Origin: Kuschelorhynchus macadamiae
Taxonomy: Eukaryota > Arthropoda > Insecta > Coleoptera > Curculionidae
Reading direction: 5' to 3'
DNA: 64,000 bases
NCBI GenBank assembly: GCA_030620095.1
Contig: JAUTXW010005184.1
Span: 934,501-998,500, forward strand
Within the stretch, counting starts at the first letter, position 1; each line of letters opens with the position of its first letter. A model generated the notes under the pieces. The model was not told the DNA's origin, made no database searches, and saw only the letters and a list, made by a program, of their open reading frames with translations. Both the position numbers and the translations under genes were made by a program. Shown here in pieces: positions 1 through 11,214 of this stretch.

Positions 1-705
1 CTAAGTACTCGTCGGACTCTTTATGGTGCAACACCGATGTTAAAGAGTTAAAACACACAAAATAAAAAAACATGCGTTTTCTGCAGATCACATGAAATGT
101 TCGGTGAACTATGCTACGGTCGGAAGTGTTGATATTCGCACTCAGCTAGACACAGCTTATCGCTTAGAGATTTTAATGAAAATGTATCCAAAAATCGTTA
201 TATTTGAAACAAAATTATAGATCGTGTAAAATTTTGTGGGGCATTCGAGCTGGCACTACGTGGCTTTACTTTTCTTATACAGAAGAACTTCTAAAATGTA
301 GAGTATGGCACTAATTTAAAAATTACTGAAATTTTATCTATTTCAGCCTAAGATTTTAGACCCGATATACGCTTTATTCTACCTAAAAATGCTGACTTGC
401 TTAATTGTCATTTATGGTCTGGCCCAACACCTCATTATATTCTAAATCTAAAAATGGACACTCAAAATTACTATAAAATGCTTTTATATTTGTAAAATTT
501 CAAAAATGTTCCGAGATAAGATATATTAATTACCTTGGATCAATTGAATGTCACAATTTACAAAAATAGGAGTGCTGTAAATTTTGTCCAATTTATAAGG
601 TACTTCTTTAACACCTTGTATATTAAACAAATAAACCTGTCTTTAAAATCGTAGATAGCTATACCATCGACGGATAAATTATCTATCGATTTCGATCAAT
701 TTTTA
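1..705. other. No gene seen
   Basis: AT-rich sequence without a convincing reading frame or a repeat shared with the rest of the window. It ends at the start of the first ATGGCGG-family repeat. Confidence 0.5.
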
Positions 706-2146
706 CTTCCCTCATAAAAGGGAAGTATTGTAATCGTGAAAAAATAGGATCCCTAGACACCAAAAAAACATGTTTTCTCAATTCCACGGTCTGTCTATAC
801 GCAGCATAGCTCAAAAACTACTTTTGCGATTCACTTCAAATTTTGGTCAAAAATGAAGTCACAAGAGGAAGAAATGATTACATTTTGATAAAAATCCAGT
901 ATGACGGAACAAAATGGTGGCCTGGTGAAATGTTAAAAAAAATGTTACTAAAAACTACTTATACAATTTATCTAAAATTTTACATCAAGATCAAGTACTG
1001 CGTAAAAATCATCCGGTAAAATGTTGGTACGAATCCAAGATGGCGTAACAAAATGGCGACCTGATGAGAAGTTAAAAAAATTATTACTAAAATAATGCTT
1101 ACCAAATTTACCTGAAATTCTGCACAAAAATAAAATATTACGTAGAAATCTACAAGCAAAATTTTGGTGCGAGTCCAAATTGGGCAACAAAACGGCTTAA
1201 TAAAATATTTAAAAAAATCAGTATGAAAAAACTATTTATTAGATTTATTTTAAATTTTGTGGAAGAATTAAGCGTGATATAGAGATGAACTGGTATAATT
1301 GTGGTATAATTTCAAGATGGCGGAACAAAATGGCGGCCAAATAAAATTTTTGTTATCGTGAAAAAAATCCCCTCCAAGGTTTTATATAGCTTCAAGTTTT
1401 AGTGTTTCTAGATGCCAAAATCATGTTTTCTCAATTCCGCCAGTCTGTCTGTCAAATTAGAACATAGATAAAAACCTACTTGCGCGATTAACTTCAACTT
1501 TTGGTCAAAAATTAAAGATCTGATGGGGATGATGATGGGATGATGACCTGGTAACATTTTGATAAATATCCAATATTGACGGGGGGATGAACTGAAAAAA
1601 ATTATCACTAAGAAACTAATTACCGAAACTACCTCAAATCTGGCACAAAAAGCAAGTGTTACATAGAAACAAACTGGTAACATTTTGGTAGGAATCCAAA
1701 ATGGCAGTCTAATAAAATTGTTAAAAAAATCATCCTGAAAAACTGTTTATTAGATTAGTTTTAAATGTTTTGCAAGCATTAAGTGTGATGCAGAGGTAAA
1801 GTAAAATTGTGGTACGAATTGAAAATGGCGAAACTACATGGAGAAATAAAATTTTTAAAAAATCAACGTAAAAAAATGTATTATTCAATTGATTTCAGAC
1901 ATTTCACAAAAAATATAAGTAATATAGAAATAAATTGGTACAAATTCAATATCACGGAACAAAATGGCGGCCCTAATAAAAAATAGTGTAAAAACTAGTT
2001 ATTTACTTTATTTTAAATGATGGCCAGAAGTCAAGCGCGGCGTAGATAAAAATTGGTACGAATCCAATATCGCGGAACAAAATGGTGCCTGATAAAAATA
2101 TTTCGAAAAACAATATATGTATATCTGTTACTAAATTAACAGACAC
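706..2146 (+). repeat. ATGGCGG-family repeat, copy 1
   Basis: The copy opens with ACTTCCCTCATAAA followed by GGGAAGT and TGTAATCGTGAAAAAAT, a start shared with the copy at 23.8 kb. A 'leader' with a CTGTCTGT stretch and an ACTACTT box follows, then diverged monomers of roughly 120-150 bp. Each monomer contains a phrase like GGTACGAATCCAAGATGGCGG followed by AACAAAATGGCGGCC. A second leader begins near 1350, so the leader-plus-monomers block is itself duplicated. Exact ATGGCGG heptamers lie at 1317, 1330 and 1974. The usual right end is missing because the 3.1 kb palindrome begins at about 2147. No protein is encoded; small reading frames across it are chance. I do not recognise the family. 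Confidence 0.75.
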
Positions 2147-2646
<500 letters not shown>

Positions 2647-2647
2647 C

Positions 2648-3531
2648 TATATGTATAATAGCAGAAATATATAATTTCTGCAGGTGCAAAACGGCCTAAA
2701 AGAAGAATTGTTTTCGATTATGTCACAGGGTACCCTCCTGCGATCATGATTTCTGGGCCTCTACCCTCATCAGGCAGGCCGGTACCCAGGGAGATCTGAA
2801 ATAACAGATTGCTCGATATGACAAAATCGAAAACGAAACGTCTATCATACTGAAACAGTACTACAAGTTAAATGAAACATTTAGCACCACCTATTGGGGC
2901 TCCGGAGATTTCCGGCTGCAAACCCGTAGGTAATTTAAAAAGCATGCACTAGCACCATCATGCGGAGAGTAGATACTAAAAATCGATAAAAATGCGCTCT
3001 CACACATCTTTATCAAAAGTTCTTGGCCGGAAAAGATATATGTATAATAGCAGAAATATATAATTTCTGCAGGTGCAAAACGGCCTAAAAGAAGAATTGT
3101 TTTCGATTATGTCACAGGGTACCCTCCTGCGATCATGATTTCTGGGCCTCTACCCTCATCAGGCAGGCTTGTACCCAGGGAGATCTGAAATAACAGATTG
3201 CTCGATATGACAAAATCGAAAACGAAACGTCTATCATACTGAAACAGTACTACAAGTTAAATGAAACATTTAGCACCACCTATTGGGGCTCCGGAGATTT
3301 CCGGCTGCAAACCCGTAGGTAATTTAAAAAGCACCCGTAGGTAATTTAAAAAGCATGCACTAGCACCATCATGCGGAGAGTAGATACTAAAAATCGATAA
3401 AAATGCGCTCTCACACATCTTTATCAAAAGTTCTTGGCCGGAAAAGATATATGTATAATAACAGAAATATATAATTTCTGCAGGTGCAAAACGGCCTAAA
3501 AGAAGAATTGTTTTCGATTATGTCACAGGGT
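2648..3531 (+). repeat. Tandem ~389 bp satellite units, forward block
   Basis: Head-to-tail units start at 2648, 3037 and 3448. The first is 389 bp. The second is 411 bp because a 22 bp piece ending AATTTAAAAAGCA is duplicated inside it. The third is cut off after 84 bp. Each unit begins TATATGTATAATA followed by a small hairpin (GCAGAAAT...ATTTCTGC). It contains GGTACCCTCC, a CTCCGGAGATTTCCGG palindrome and CATGCACTAGCACC, and ends CTTGGCCGGAAAAGA. Units differ at only a few positions, which implies recent amplification or homogenisation. No long reading frame is conserved. Confidence 0.93.
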
Positions 3532-4735
3532 AAGATGTGTGAGAGCGCATTTTTATCGATTTTTAGTATCTACCCTCCGCATGATGGTGCTAGTGCATGC
3601 TTTTTAAATTACCTACGGGTTTGCAGCCGGAAATCTCCGGAGCCCCAATAGGTGGTGCTAAATGTTTCATTTAACCTGTAGTACTGTTTCAGTATGATAG
3701 ACGTTTCGTTTTCGATTTTGTCATATCGAGCAATCTGTTATTTCAGATCTCCCTGGGTACAAGCCTGCCTGATGAGGGTAGAGGCCCAGAAATCATGATC
3801 GCAGGAGGGTACCCTGTGACATAATCGAAAACAATTCTTCTTTTAGGCCGTTTTGCACCTGCAGACATTATATATTTCTGCTATTATACATATATCTTTT
3901 CCGGCCAAGAACTTTTGATAAAGATGTGTGAGAGCGCATTTTTATCGATTTTTAGTATCTACTCTCCGCATGATGGTGCTAGTGCATGCTTTTTAAATTA
4001 CCTACGGGTTTGCAGCCGGAAATCTCCGGAGCCCCAATAGGTGGTGCTAAATGTTTCATTTAACTTGTAGTACTGTTTCAGTATGATAGACGTTTCGTTT
4101 TCGATTTTGTCATATCGAGCAATCTGTTATTTCAGATCTTCCTGGGTACAAGCCTGCCTGATGAGGGTAGAGGCCCAGAAATCATGATCGCAGGAGGGTA
4201 CCCTGTGACATAATCGAAAACAATTCTTCTTTTAGGCCGTTTTGCACCTGCAGAAATTATATATTTCTGCTATTATACATATATCTTTTCCGGCCAAGAA
4301 CTTTTGATAAAGATGTGTGAGAGCGCATTTTTATCGATTTTTAGTATCTACTCTCCGCATGATGGTGCTAGTGCATGCTTTTTAAATTACCTACGGGTTT
4401 GCAGCCGGAAATCTCCGGAGCCCCAATAGGTGGTGCTAAATGTTTCATTTAACTTGTAGTACTGTTTCAGTATGATAGACGTTTCGTTTTCGATTTTGTC
4501 ATATCGAGCAATCTGTTATTTCAGATCTCCCTGGGTACAAGCCTGCCTGATAAGGGTAGAGGCCCAGAAATCATGATCGCAGGAGGGTACCCTGTGACAT
4601 AATCGAAAACAATTCTTCTTTTAGGCCGTTTTGCACCTGCAGAAATTATATATTTCTGCTATTATACATATATCTTTTCCGGCCAAGAACTTTTGATAAA
4701 GATGTGTGAGAGCGCATTTTTATCGATTTTTAGTA

Positions 4736-4738
<3 letters not shown>
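3532..4738 (-). repeat. Tandem ~389 bp satellite units, inverted block
   Basis: The same unit in reverse orientation. Phase points (AGATGTGTGAGAG) fall at 3532, 3922, 4311 and 4700, giving periods of 390, 389 and 389 bp, and the last copy is cut by the (TA)n tract. The strand switch at 3531/3532 is abrupt: the forward block stops at GTCACAGGGT and the reverse block begins AAGATGTG. The two blocks can fold into arms of about 400 bp around an 84 bp loop. Confidence 0.93.

Positions 4739-4828
<90 letters not shown>
4738..4828. repeat. (TA)n microsatellite, right
   Basis: TA tract between the truncated last satellite unit and the right palindrome arm, the mirror of the tract at 2508-2644. The 44 bp after it (CGTGATAAAAAAATAAC and A-rich sequence) have no counterpart on the left side. 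Confidence 0.97.
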
Positions 4829-4829
<1 letters not shown>

Positions 4830-4871
4830 GTGATAAAAAAATAACTTAATTATTCCTAAGAAAAGAAAAAA

Positions 4872-5242
4872 ATGATAACGAGGGAAGTTCCAGGTAAAGG
4901 AAATTTACCGATTTTTTTAAAGAACTGTGAAGTTTTTAAAATGTACAAAATTTTAGTGCGGCTACATTCGTCTATTGGATAGTTCATTTTTTAAATTAAA
5001 TTGTTAACAATAATCGCGGATATTATTTTGTGTTGTCAGAAAATACAGACATTAACATTAAGTCAAATGATATACTATCCAGCAACTTTTGGATTATTAA
5101 AAAAAAACTATATCTTTGCAACCAGAATGAAGTAAAAATATAATATATACGTCTGTTAAAATTTTGAGCAAAAAATATTTAAATATAATTTTAAAGCTGC
5201 AGAAATACCGTTGATCTTATCAAGTTTTATTAGTGATAATAA
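4872..5242 (-). repeat. Right arm of 3.1 kb palindrome
   Basis: Inverted counterpart of 2147-2507. It starts with the ATGGCGG-family terminus (TGATAACGAGGGAAGTTCC) and ends TAGTGATAATAA. A few substitutions and short indels separate the arms. No clear target-site duplication flanks the outer ends, so I cannot tell whether the whole palindrome moved as a unit or arose by inverted duplication. Confidence 0.85.
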
Positions 5243-7085
5243 AACCAATATGCTTTCATATCAAGTCATAGTGTGTTCTCATATCATAATTAAGTAAAAA
5301 GAGTTTAAGTTTAAATATATATTGAGTCATCTGATAAACTAATTTTAAGCCAATCCGTAAAAAGTTAGCTTTTAAAGTGAGAAACTCAGTTATTGGTTTT
5401 TGATGTTTTTAGTCATGCTTGGAGTAAAATTTGTCCAAACTGCAAGTTTGGAAGCATTCTAAACCAATTGTTCAATTAAATATAAAGTAAATTAGGTTAT
5501 TACTCCAGTGAAGCTTATTAACTATGCTTATCTGTTTTGTTTTACTTATAAACACATTTTAGCTCAATCGCTTTGGTGCTCATAAAATAACTCAAAAGAG
5601 TAGCTAAGCATCCGGCATATTTATGCAGCAGCTATCCTTTTATTTTTCCTTACATTTCCGTGCACAGTCTAATGGAATTTCTACATTCTAGGCTATAATA
5701 AAGTTTATCTATCAACTGCAGGCTAATGGAATGGCGGAAAAATGTTTCCCCTTGGGCTGATCTCGATACAGAAATATATGAAATGAAAACAGTCTTTAGT
5801 TACATGAAAGTATTAAATTAAGAATAGAATACATCGTTCATTAAATGTTTTAGTCTTAGTCTTAATATAATGCGAATTTTGAACCTAGATGCAGTACCAT
5901 ATTAAAAATAAAATAGAGAAAAATTAAATGTGGAAACCGAAAAATTAATATAATGTGTGACTACGTTTCATAGAGATCGTAAAGTAATTATTTTAGGAAC
6001 AGACAGTTAGAAAAACGCTCTGATAACTATTGGACCGAAAGTATATAGCAGAAATAACAATGTTTGTACTATATTTGTGTAATTTTTACATGTTTAACTG
6101 TTTGTAAAATACCTTATACAGATACGCATAATATGTACGTAAATTCTGTTAGTGCTATAATGAACTATCAACACAGAAAAATGTAAAGACATTTGCACAT
6201 ATTACTTTATCAATGTGGTATTTTACCAACGAAAGGGAGAGCCGTATTTTTAATGTATACTGATAACAATTACAAATATTAAACATTTCTCAATATAATA
6301 TATTCTTTTTTGATACTTAAATCACAAGTTCCTTAATTAATCTTCGGTTGAAGCGCTGTTTCTATGAGCATCGCTTTAGTTTCGAAGTTATATATAGTAA
6401 TTAATTATGCGCTAGTAAGGCAAATTCTCAGGTAGTAATGCCTTAATGTATTAGTATAAGTGACAGAGTAAGGCATTGGCTGAACTTGTCACCTGAGAAT
6501 TACGAAGTGGCGCGCTCCATCAGTAATTCGCTAAAATTCTCGCTTAAATAGTACCATTATATAAGATGTACGAGATATATGTACGATATCTAGCAGTAAA
6601 TGAACATATCTAATGATGGTAACGATAATAACTTAAATATTTTTCTTTTTCATCCATAATAACTAGATAATAAAAATTCAAGGGGTCAGACTTGTGCGAT
6701 CTTGAACATATTATTATTACATAGTGCAGCCCGAAACTGCGTAAACGTGGGGTGACACCTTCTTTTCAAAAATACTAGTCATGTAAGTTCAGTAATTGTT
6801 TTTTATTGCAAATTCTAAAAGAAGGTACTGAATTAAGTATATATCGAATATTTTAGATTTTTCCGAATTTATTTTCATATTTAAATAAATTATCAAACTC
6901 CGTGCTCCTGGAAATGGTGTGACGTTACAGAATCCGGGCTGTCGGTCTCGGCTAACTGTCGCTATACTATTCGCGTGGTTTTCTTTCAGTTCGGCATAGT
7001 ATGCGGGAGAGATTATAGGTTTTTTTTTGTGAAATCGAATGTATATTTAATTGTTTTTTCGTGTTTTTAAAGTAGAAATAGTGTC
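5243..7085. other. No gene seen; weak inverted repeat near 6408-6525
   Basis: AT-rich sequence without a supported gene. Around 6408-6525, pieces of AATTCTCAGGT and AATGCCTTA recur in inverted orientation, forming an imperfect hairpin that may be an old MITE. A slightly GC-richer stretch at 6900-7000 precedes the THAP-like fragment. Confidence 0.5.
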
Positions 7086-7229
7086 CTCGTGGAAATTAGA
7101 CCAAGTAACAAGGATAACTATAAATATTGTATAGTTCCGAGTTGTAAAAACACGACAGCTCTTACTCCTGATAAACTCTTTATTAGTTATTTTATTAGAA
7201 ATGTAAAGGTAAGAAAGTTGTGGCAGTAA
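7086..7229 (+). pseudogene. THAP-type zinc-finger N-terminal fragment
   Basis: One open frame reads YKYCIVPSCKN, then TPDKLFI and later VRKLWQ before a stop at 7227. This is the start of a THAP domain: C-x4-C, then the proline/lysine stretch, then the basic R-K-x-W segment. THAP domains are C2CH DNA-binding modules found in P-element transposases and many insect nuclear proteins. The second cysteine-histidine half is absent. GGTAAGAAAG at 7208 resembles a splice donor, so it could be a first coding exon, but nothing matching follows within a few kilobases. A decayed transposon or pseudogene fragment is more likely. Confidence 0.5.
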
Positions 7230-7539
7230 GCTATGCGAATGTACGTTTTTTTACACGCTTTTAAATTTACTTGACTTTGGAAAATCTTGAAAATGATAAT
7301 AATTATTCTGTTAGGGTCAGAAAAACCGCTCAGCTAAATTTTGACATATAAGTTGATTTTAAGGTTTCGAGGTACGATAAGAAGGGATTTTTGAAAACTC
7401 TAACTTCTAGGGAGTGAAACAAACAACTGAAGAACAGTTAGTTTTTCGGAAAAACGCTTGAACACGTGTGTTTTATTTTATTTCTTTTACATATTTTAAG
7501 AGTTTTCAAAAATGTACACAGGGTGGAACAAAAATCTTA

Positions 7540-7844
7540 TTATATATAAAAAGACAAGTCCTGACTCACTGACTCATCAACGCCCATCCCAAACGCCTAG
7601 ACCTAGAAAGCTGATATTTTGCATAGAGATTCCCTCTCTGATGTAGACAAGGAATAAAGCCGGATTTTTCAAAGTTCACTCAATCACACATTGTTTATAA
7701 TCAATTAATTCAACAGTATCTAAAAACGCTCTACCGAACACAAAAACCCTGATTTATTTTCCTCAAGTTATTTAATACACACACATCCGAATACGTGCGC
7801 CTGCATAGCCAATGTCGATCTGTCGGATGCAATGACGTCACATA
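7540..7844. other. Transposon-like non-coding block
   Basis: Starts TATATATAAAAAGACAAG, then CTGACTCACTGACTCATC and AACGCCCATCCCAAACG. This style of repeat edge is common in dispersed arthropod elements, but I cannot assign the family or its ends. It stops at the TTAA that may begin the piggyBac remnant. Confidence 0.3.
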
Positions 7845-8249
7845 TTAACCTTCCGGTGTTGAATATATTTTTAACTTTAAAGAGGCATGACTTTTTTAAT
7901 ATTTATTTGAATGAGGTGACTTTTTTCATATAGTTTATTGGTATGTGATACTTCATGAAACTGTAAGAAAATACGATTTTTGGAATTCTGTTGAACGAGC
8001 CTATTAAACAATAATTTCGTTACGTCCTCTGAGAGTACAGGTTTTCTGTACTTGTACTTCTGTAAATAACTGTTAGACGTTTGACATACGACCTCCTCGC
8101 TCTAGATATTTGCCCACTTACGCACATAGTTTTGCATGTGGTTTAGTACTGTAAGTTCGCTCCGACTGTTTTCGAGTGGTTTTGATGTGGGATTGAGTTT
8201 GATCCCACGATAGTAGTGGCGTGTGTTTTATTATAGTTATTACATAGAT

Positions 8250-10189
8250 ATGACTGATAATATTTTACGAATTAGTGATAATACGGTGATAAGTGATAAT
8301 GTTTTTGTATTTCTAGAGTCTTTGGAAGACCGAACGAAAGAGTATTGATTCTAATAATGACTATAATAAGAGTGATACTGACAATGAAAGTGAACACTCA
8401 AAACATGACAATTTCAGAAATCCATCTAAGTGATCAAAGGGACTTATCAAGCGAAGAAGATGGCACAACTTCTAGACGTAAGACAAATTTTTACTACGGA
8501 CGTAACAAATTTAAGTGGGCTAAGAATCCTCCAGCATCATCAAAAATTCGCGCTCACAACATTATTACGCACCTTCCTGCTCGTCGTGGTCCTGTCTTTC
8601 AAAGGAAACCAACCAGTTCATTTGAATCCTAGTCTCTTGTTATAACCCCAGATATGTTAGCCACTATTTTAGAGCGTACAAATGAAAACATGTATGAGCT
8701 TTGTGTAACTTATGGAAATAAATGTACTTTGTCAATCATCTGAGTGAAGCAGAACTTAAGGCTTTTTTGGGGCTTATTTATATTTCAGATGTACTAAAAT
8801 CTAATCACGAGGAGGTTGGTTCATTATTTTCGACAGAATTCATAGGTAGCCTAATTTTTTGCCCTATAATGTCAAAAGAACGATTCTTATATCTTCTCTC
8901 TCTATGCTATAAGAGCGCCAATGAAGGCCAGTGGAGATCAGCTTGCAGCAGAGTCCTAGATGTTTTGCTCTTTTATTTCCAGCAGCCTAGCTAACTACAC
9001 ATGTTGCGAATATGTCACAGTCGAGGAGATGCTGGTCGGGTTTAGGAGCAGATGTCCTTTCAGAATGTATATCCAAACCAGTCAAATACGGTTTTAAAGT
9101 CATGTGTTTATGTAACTCAAAAACACATTATTTGATAAATGGTTTCGTGTATACAGGTAAAAATAATGATGAATCCTTAAAAGCTATCTGTTTCTACATC
9201 GGAATGTCACCGGTGATAACTGGTTTACCTCATTAGAGCTAGTTTATGAACCAAAATAGATTCGAATTACGTATGTGGACACTAAGCGGAAAAAAAAGAA
9301 ACTCCTCAACAATTTCAACCAAATAAAAATAACAAAGTTGGTAAGTGTCAGTTTATTAATTTATTTATTTATATCATTATTACAATTTTAATTATAACTA
9401 ATCATTACAAATTGTTGATACACAATGAAATAAAATGTCTGTGTGTGCACTGTTAAGCATTATATCATAATTTTATTTATATACACTAGATATCTTAACA
9501 ATAATCGATATTGCAAATCGGGATTATTTCAAGATACGCGAAATACATAAATATCTTCCCAAATATGAACTTAGCAATCAGAGTAAACTTTCAATCATGC
9601 GTCTAATATGCTGAGTATTCAATTTGATCCATTCATTCATTTTTTTTATATTTTTAAAAGGTTTATTCTTAAATTGTGCGGGCAATATATTTAAAATTTT
9701 TGGTGCTTCAAATGAGATACTTCTCTGGGTAGTATGGTACTGCCCACCAGAAACAACCAAGTGAGTTTAGCTTTACTAGCGACAATATAGTTGCGTCATA
9801 TGTCAATAAAAAAATCAAAGCATCATGACCAATCTGTCAACCTGGAAAGCAAGAAGCCAGATATAATACATTTTTATAATTCGACGAAAGGAGTCGATGT
9901 GCTTGACCAAAAATGTGCTCATTAGAGACCGAGGAAGACGATGTCCTTTAGTGATATTTGTGCTATAATGGATATGCTGATAATAAATAGTCACACCATA
10001 TTTCATTCTGGAATTGGAAAAAATCGCTCAGATTGTATTCAAGAGCTTGGAATTAGTCTCAATAATGAACACTTTAATGTGAGAGCTGCAATGCCCAATC
10101 TGTCAAGAGAACTACGCTCAATAATCGGCAAAACTTTAGGGACTGAAATTGCTCGTAAATATCCGTATAGACAGGAAGGTAAAGCGTAA
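8250..10189 (+). pseudogene. piggyBac-like transposase pseudogene 1
   Basis: Pieces in three frames follow piggyBac transposase order. An ATG at 8250 opens an acidic N-terminus. At 8461-8630 comes KFKWAKNPP with HNIITHLPARRGP. At 8722-8994 come AFLGLIYISDVLKSNHE and MSKERFLYLLSLCY. At 9014-9236 come VEEMLVGFRSRCPFRMY, then KYGFKV and THYLINGFVYTGK. At 9850-10189 come PDIIHFYNSTKGVDVLDQ, a stop, and the C-terminal helix region ending IGKTLGTEIARKYPYR. The catalytic aspartate normally in V-D-E-M is glutamate here (codon 9023-9025). With several frameshifts, stops and the LINE insertion it cannot be active. Family enzymes cut and paste DNA at TTAA. Confidence 0.85.
9350..9775 (-). mobile_element. 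5'-truncated LINE tail inside piggyBac 1
   Basis: The minus-strand frame at 9578-9760 contains RSISFEAPKILNILPAQFKN, the extreme C-terminus typical of Jockey/CR1-type LINE ORF2 proteins. The 3' UTR runs to about 9350, where ATTTATTTATTTAT on the plus strand is a (TAAA)n-style tail. It interrupts the piggyBac coding order between YTGKNNDE and the C-terminal region, so it landed after that transposon. Confidence 0.55.
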
Positions 10190-10472
10190 GGCGTAGATGT
10201 TACTTATGCCCCAGAGGTAAAGATACATTACAGGTTAATGCAGTGATACTAGCAACCAGTTGCTACAGGAGAGACTTCTAGTATTATTTTTTGTGTAATA
10301 TACTCTTATGTGTTTGATTATATAATATCTTAGAGTTGTCTTTATTTTTATTACAATATTTTTGGAATAAATATTTATGTGTAAATATTGCTGCTTTATA
10401 TACCTATAGACTTATCCTAACCTAAAAACGATAATTGTTACGAGCAAATAGACGATAGTAGTTCAGGGTTAA

Positions 10473-11014
10473 GTTGTACAACTCGGCTTTGTTTCCGTAG
10501 ATAAACTTGAAAATGCGTATTAAAAACTGCTCTCTTCTTAACTCGCATCATAAATAGCTATGTAAACTTTAATTTAATGTTACAGCAAATTTATGTTTCT
10601 GTTTAAAAAAAATACAATTGAATATTTAACCACAATTTGTACTGAATAAGACTGATCAAACGAAAGAAATTTGATAAACCTATATTTAATGCAATAAAAC
10701 TTCGATTTAAATTCTATGTTTCCATTCTATTCTTCTGTCAGAATTTTCACTTTAAATAATATTCCTTATAATTTTCTTTTATGGCAGAGATAATTCACAC
10801 TAAAGTATCTAAAAGTTTCCATGAATTTATTAGTCGATGTTATTTACATTTGACAAGGGGAGTTTTAGAGTTTAAAAACAAGCATTAATCTTGCGTCACT
10901 TTGTGCGTAAGTTTTCCACCGAAACTTTTAAATATCGTTAATTATTTAAAGCGAACATCTAAAATTCACACAAAGGGGAAAAACGACTCGACAAATACCG
11001 AGAAAGAATTTAAC
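10473..11014. other. No gene seen
   Basis: AT-rich spacer between the piggyBac remnant and the direct repeat at 11015. No reading frame or repeat recognised. Confidence 0.5.
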
Positions 11015-11214
11015 TGTATCTGATAATCTGTGAATAATCGCCAAGACAATGACATTGATAAAAAGAAGTATTTTTCATTCCAGAGTCCTAAGTACAGAAT
11101 TCAACTACTTACAATGCACAATCTATATATGCTTACAATTATTTGCTAATAACTTTATAAAAATCTTATAAACTGTTATTTATTTAAGTTTTTAATTTAT
11201 TTACTATTATTATT
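11015..11214 (+). repeat. ~200 bp direct repeat, left copy
   Basis: Begins TGTATCTGATAA and contains TCGCCAAGACAATGACATTG and CTACTTACAATGCACA. The same sequence recurs at 13157-13354 in the same orientation with a few substitutions and one ~12 bp indel. The pair brackets the LINE, with the LINE's oligo(A)-like tail abutting this copy. Confidence 0.88.

Larger units (their letters stand above)
7845..10472 (+). mobile_element. piggyBac-like element 1, decayed (bounds tentative)
   Basis: A piggyBac-family transposase pseudogene lies inside this stretch. TTAA tetramers sit at 7845 (followed by CC) and at 10469 (preceded by CAGGG), which fits the family's TTAA target and C/G-rich tips. The terminal inverted repeats match only over the first bases, so the bounds are tentative. 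A minus-strand LINE tail has inserted inside it at about 9350-9775. Confidence 0.5.

Noticed and set aside
972..1683. Minus-strand open frames of 72 and 91 codons
   Set aside because: They cross ATGGCGG repeat monomers, do not recur in frame in other copies and have no family features.
2648..4738. CRISPR-like array
   Set aside because: Units are ~389 bp, directly adjoining, without unique spacers, in a eukaryotic context; this is a satellite array.
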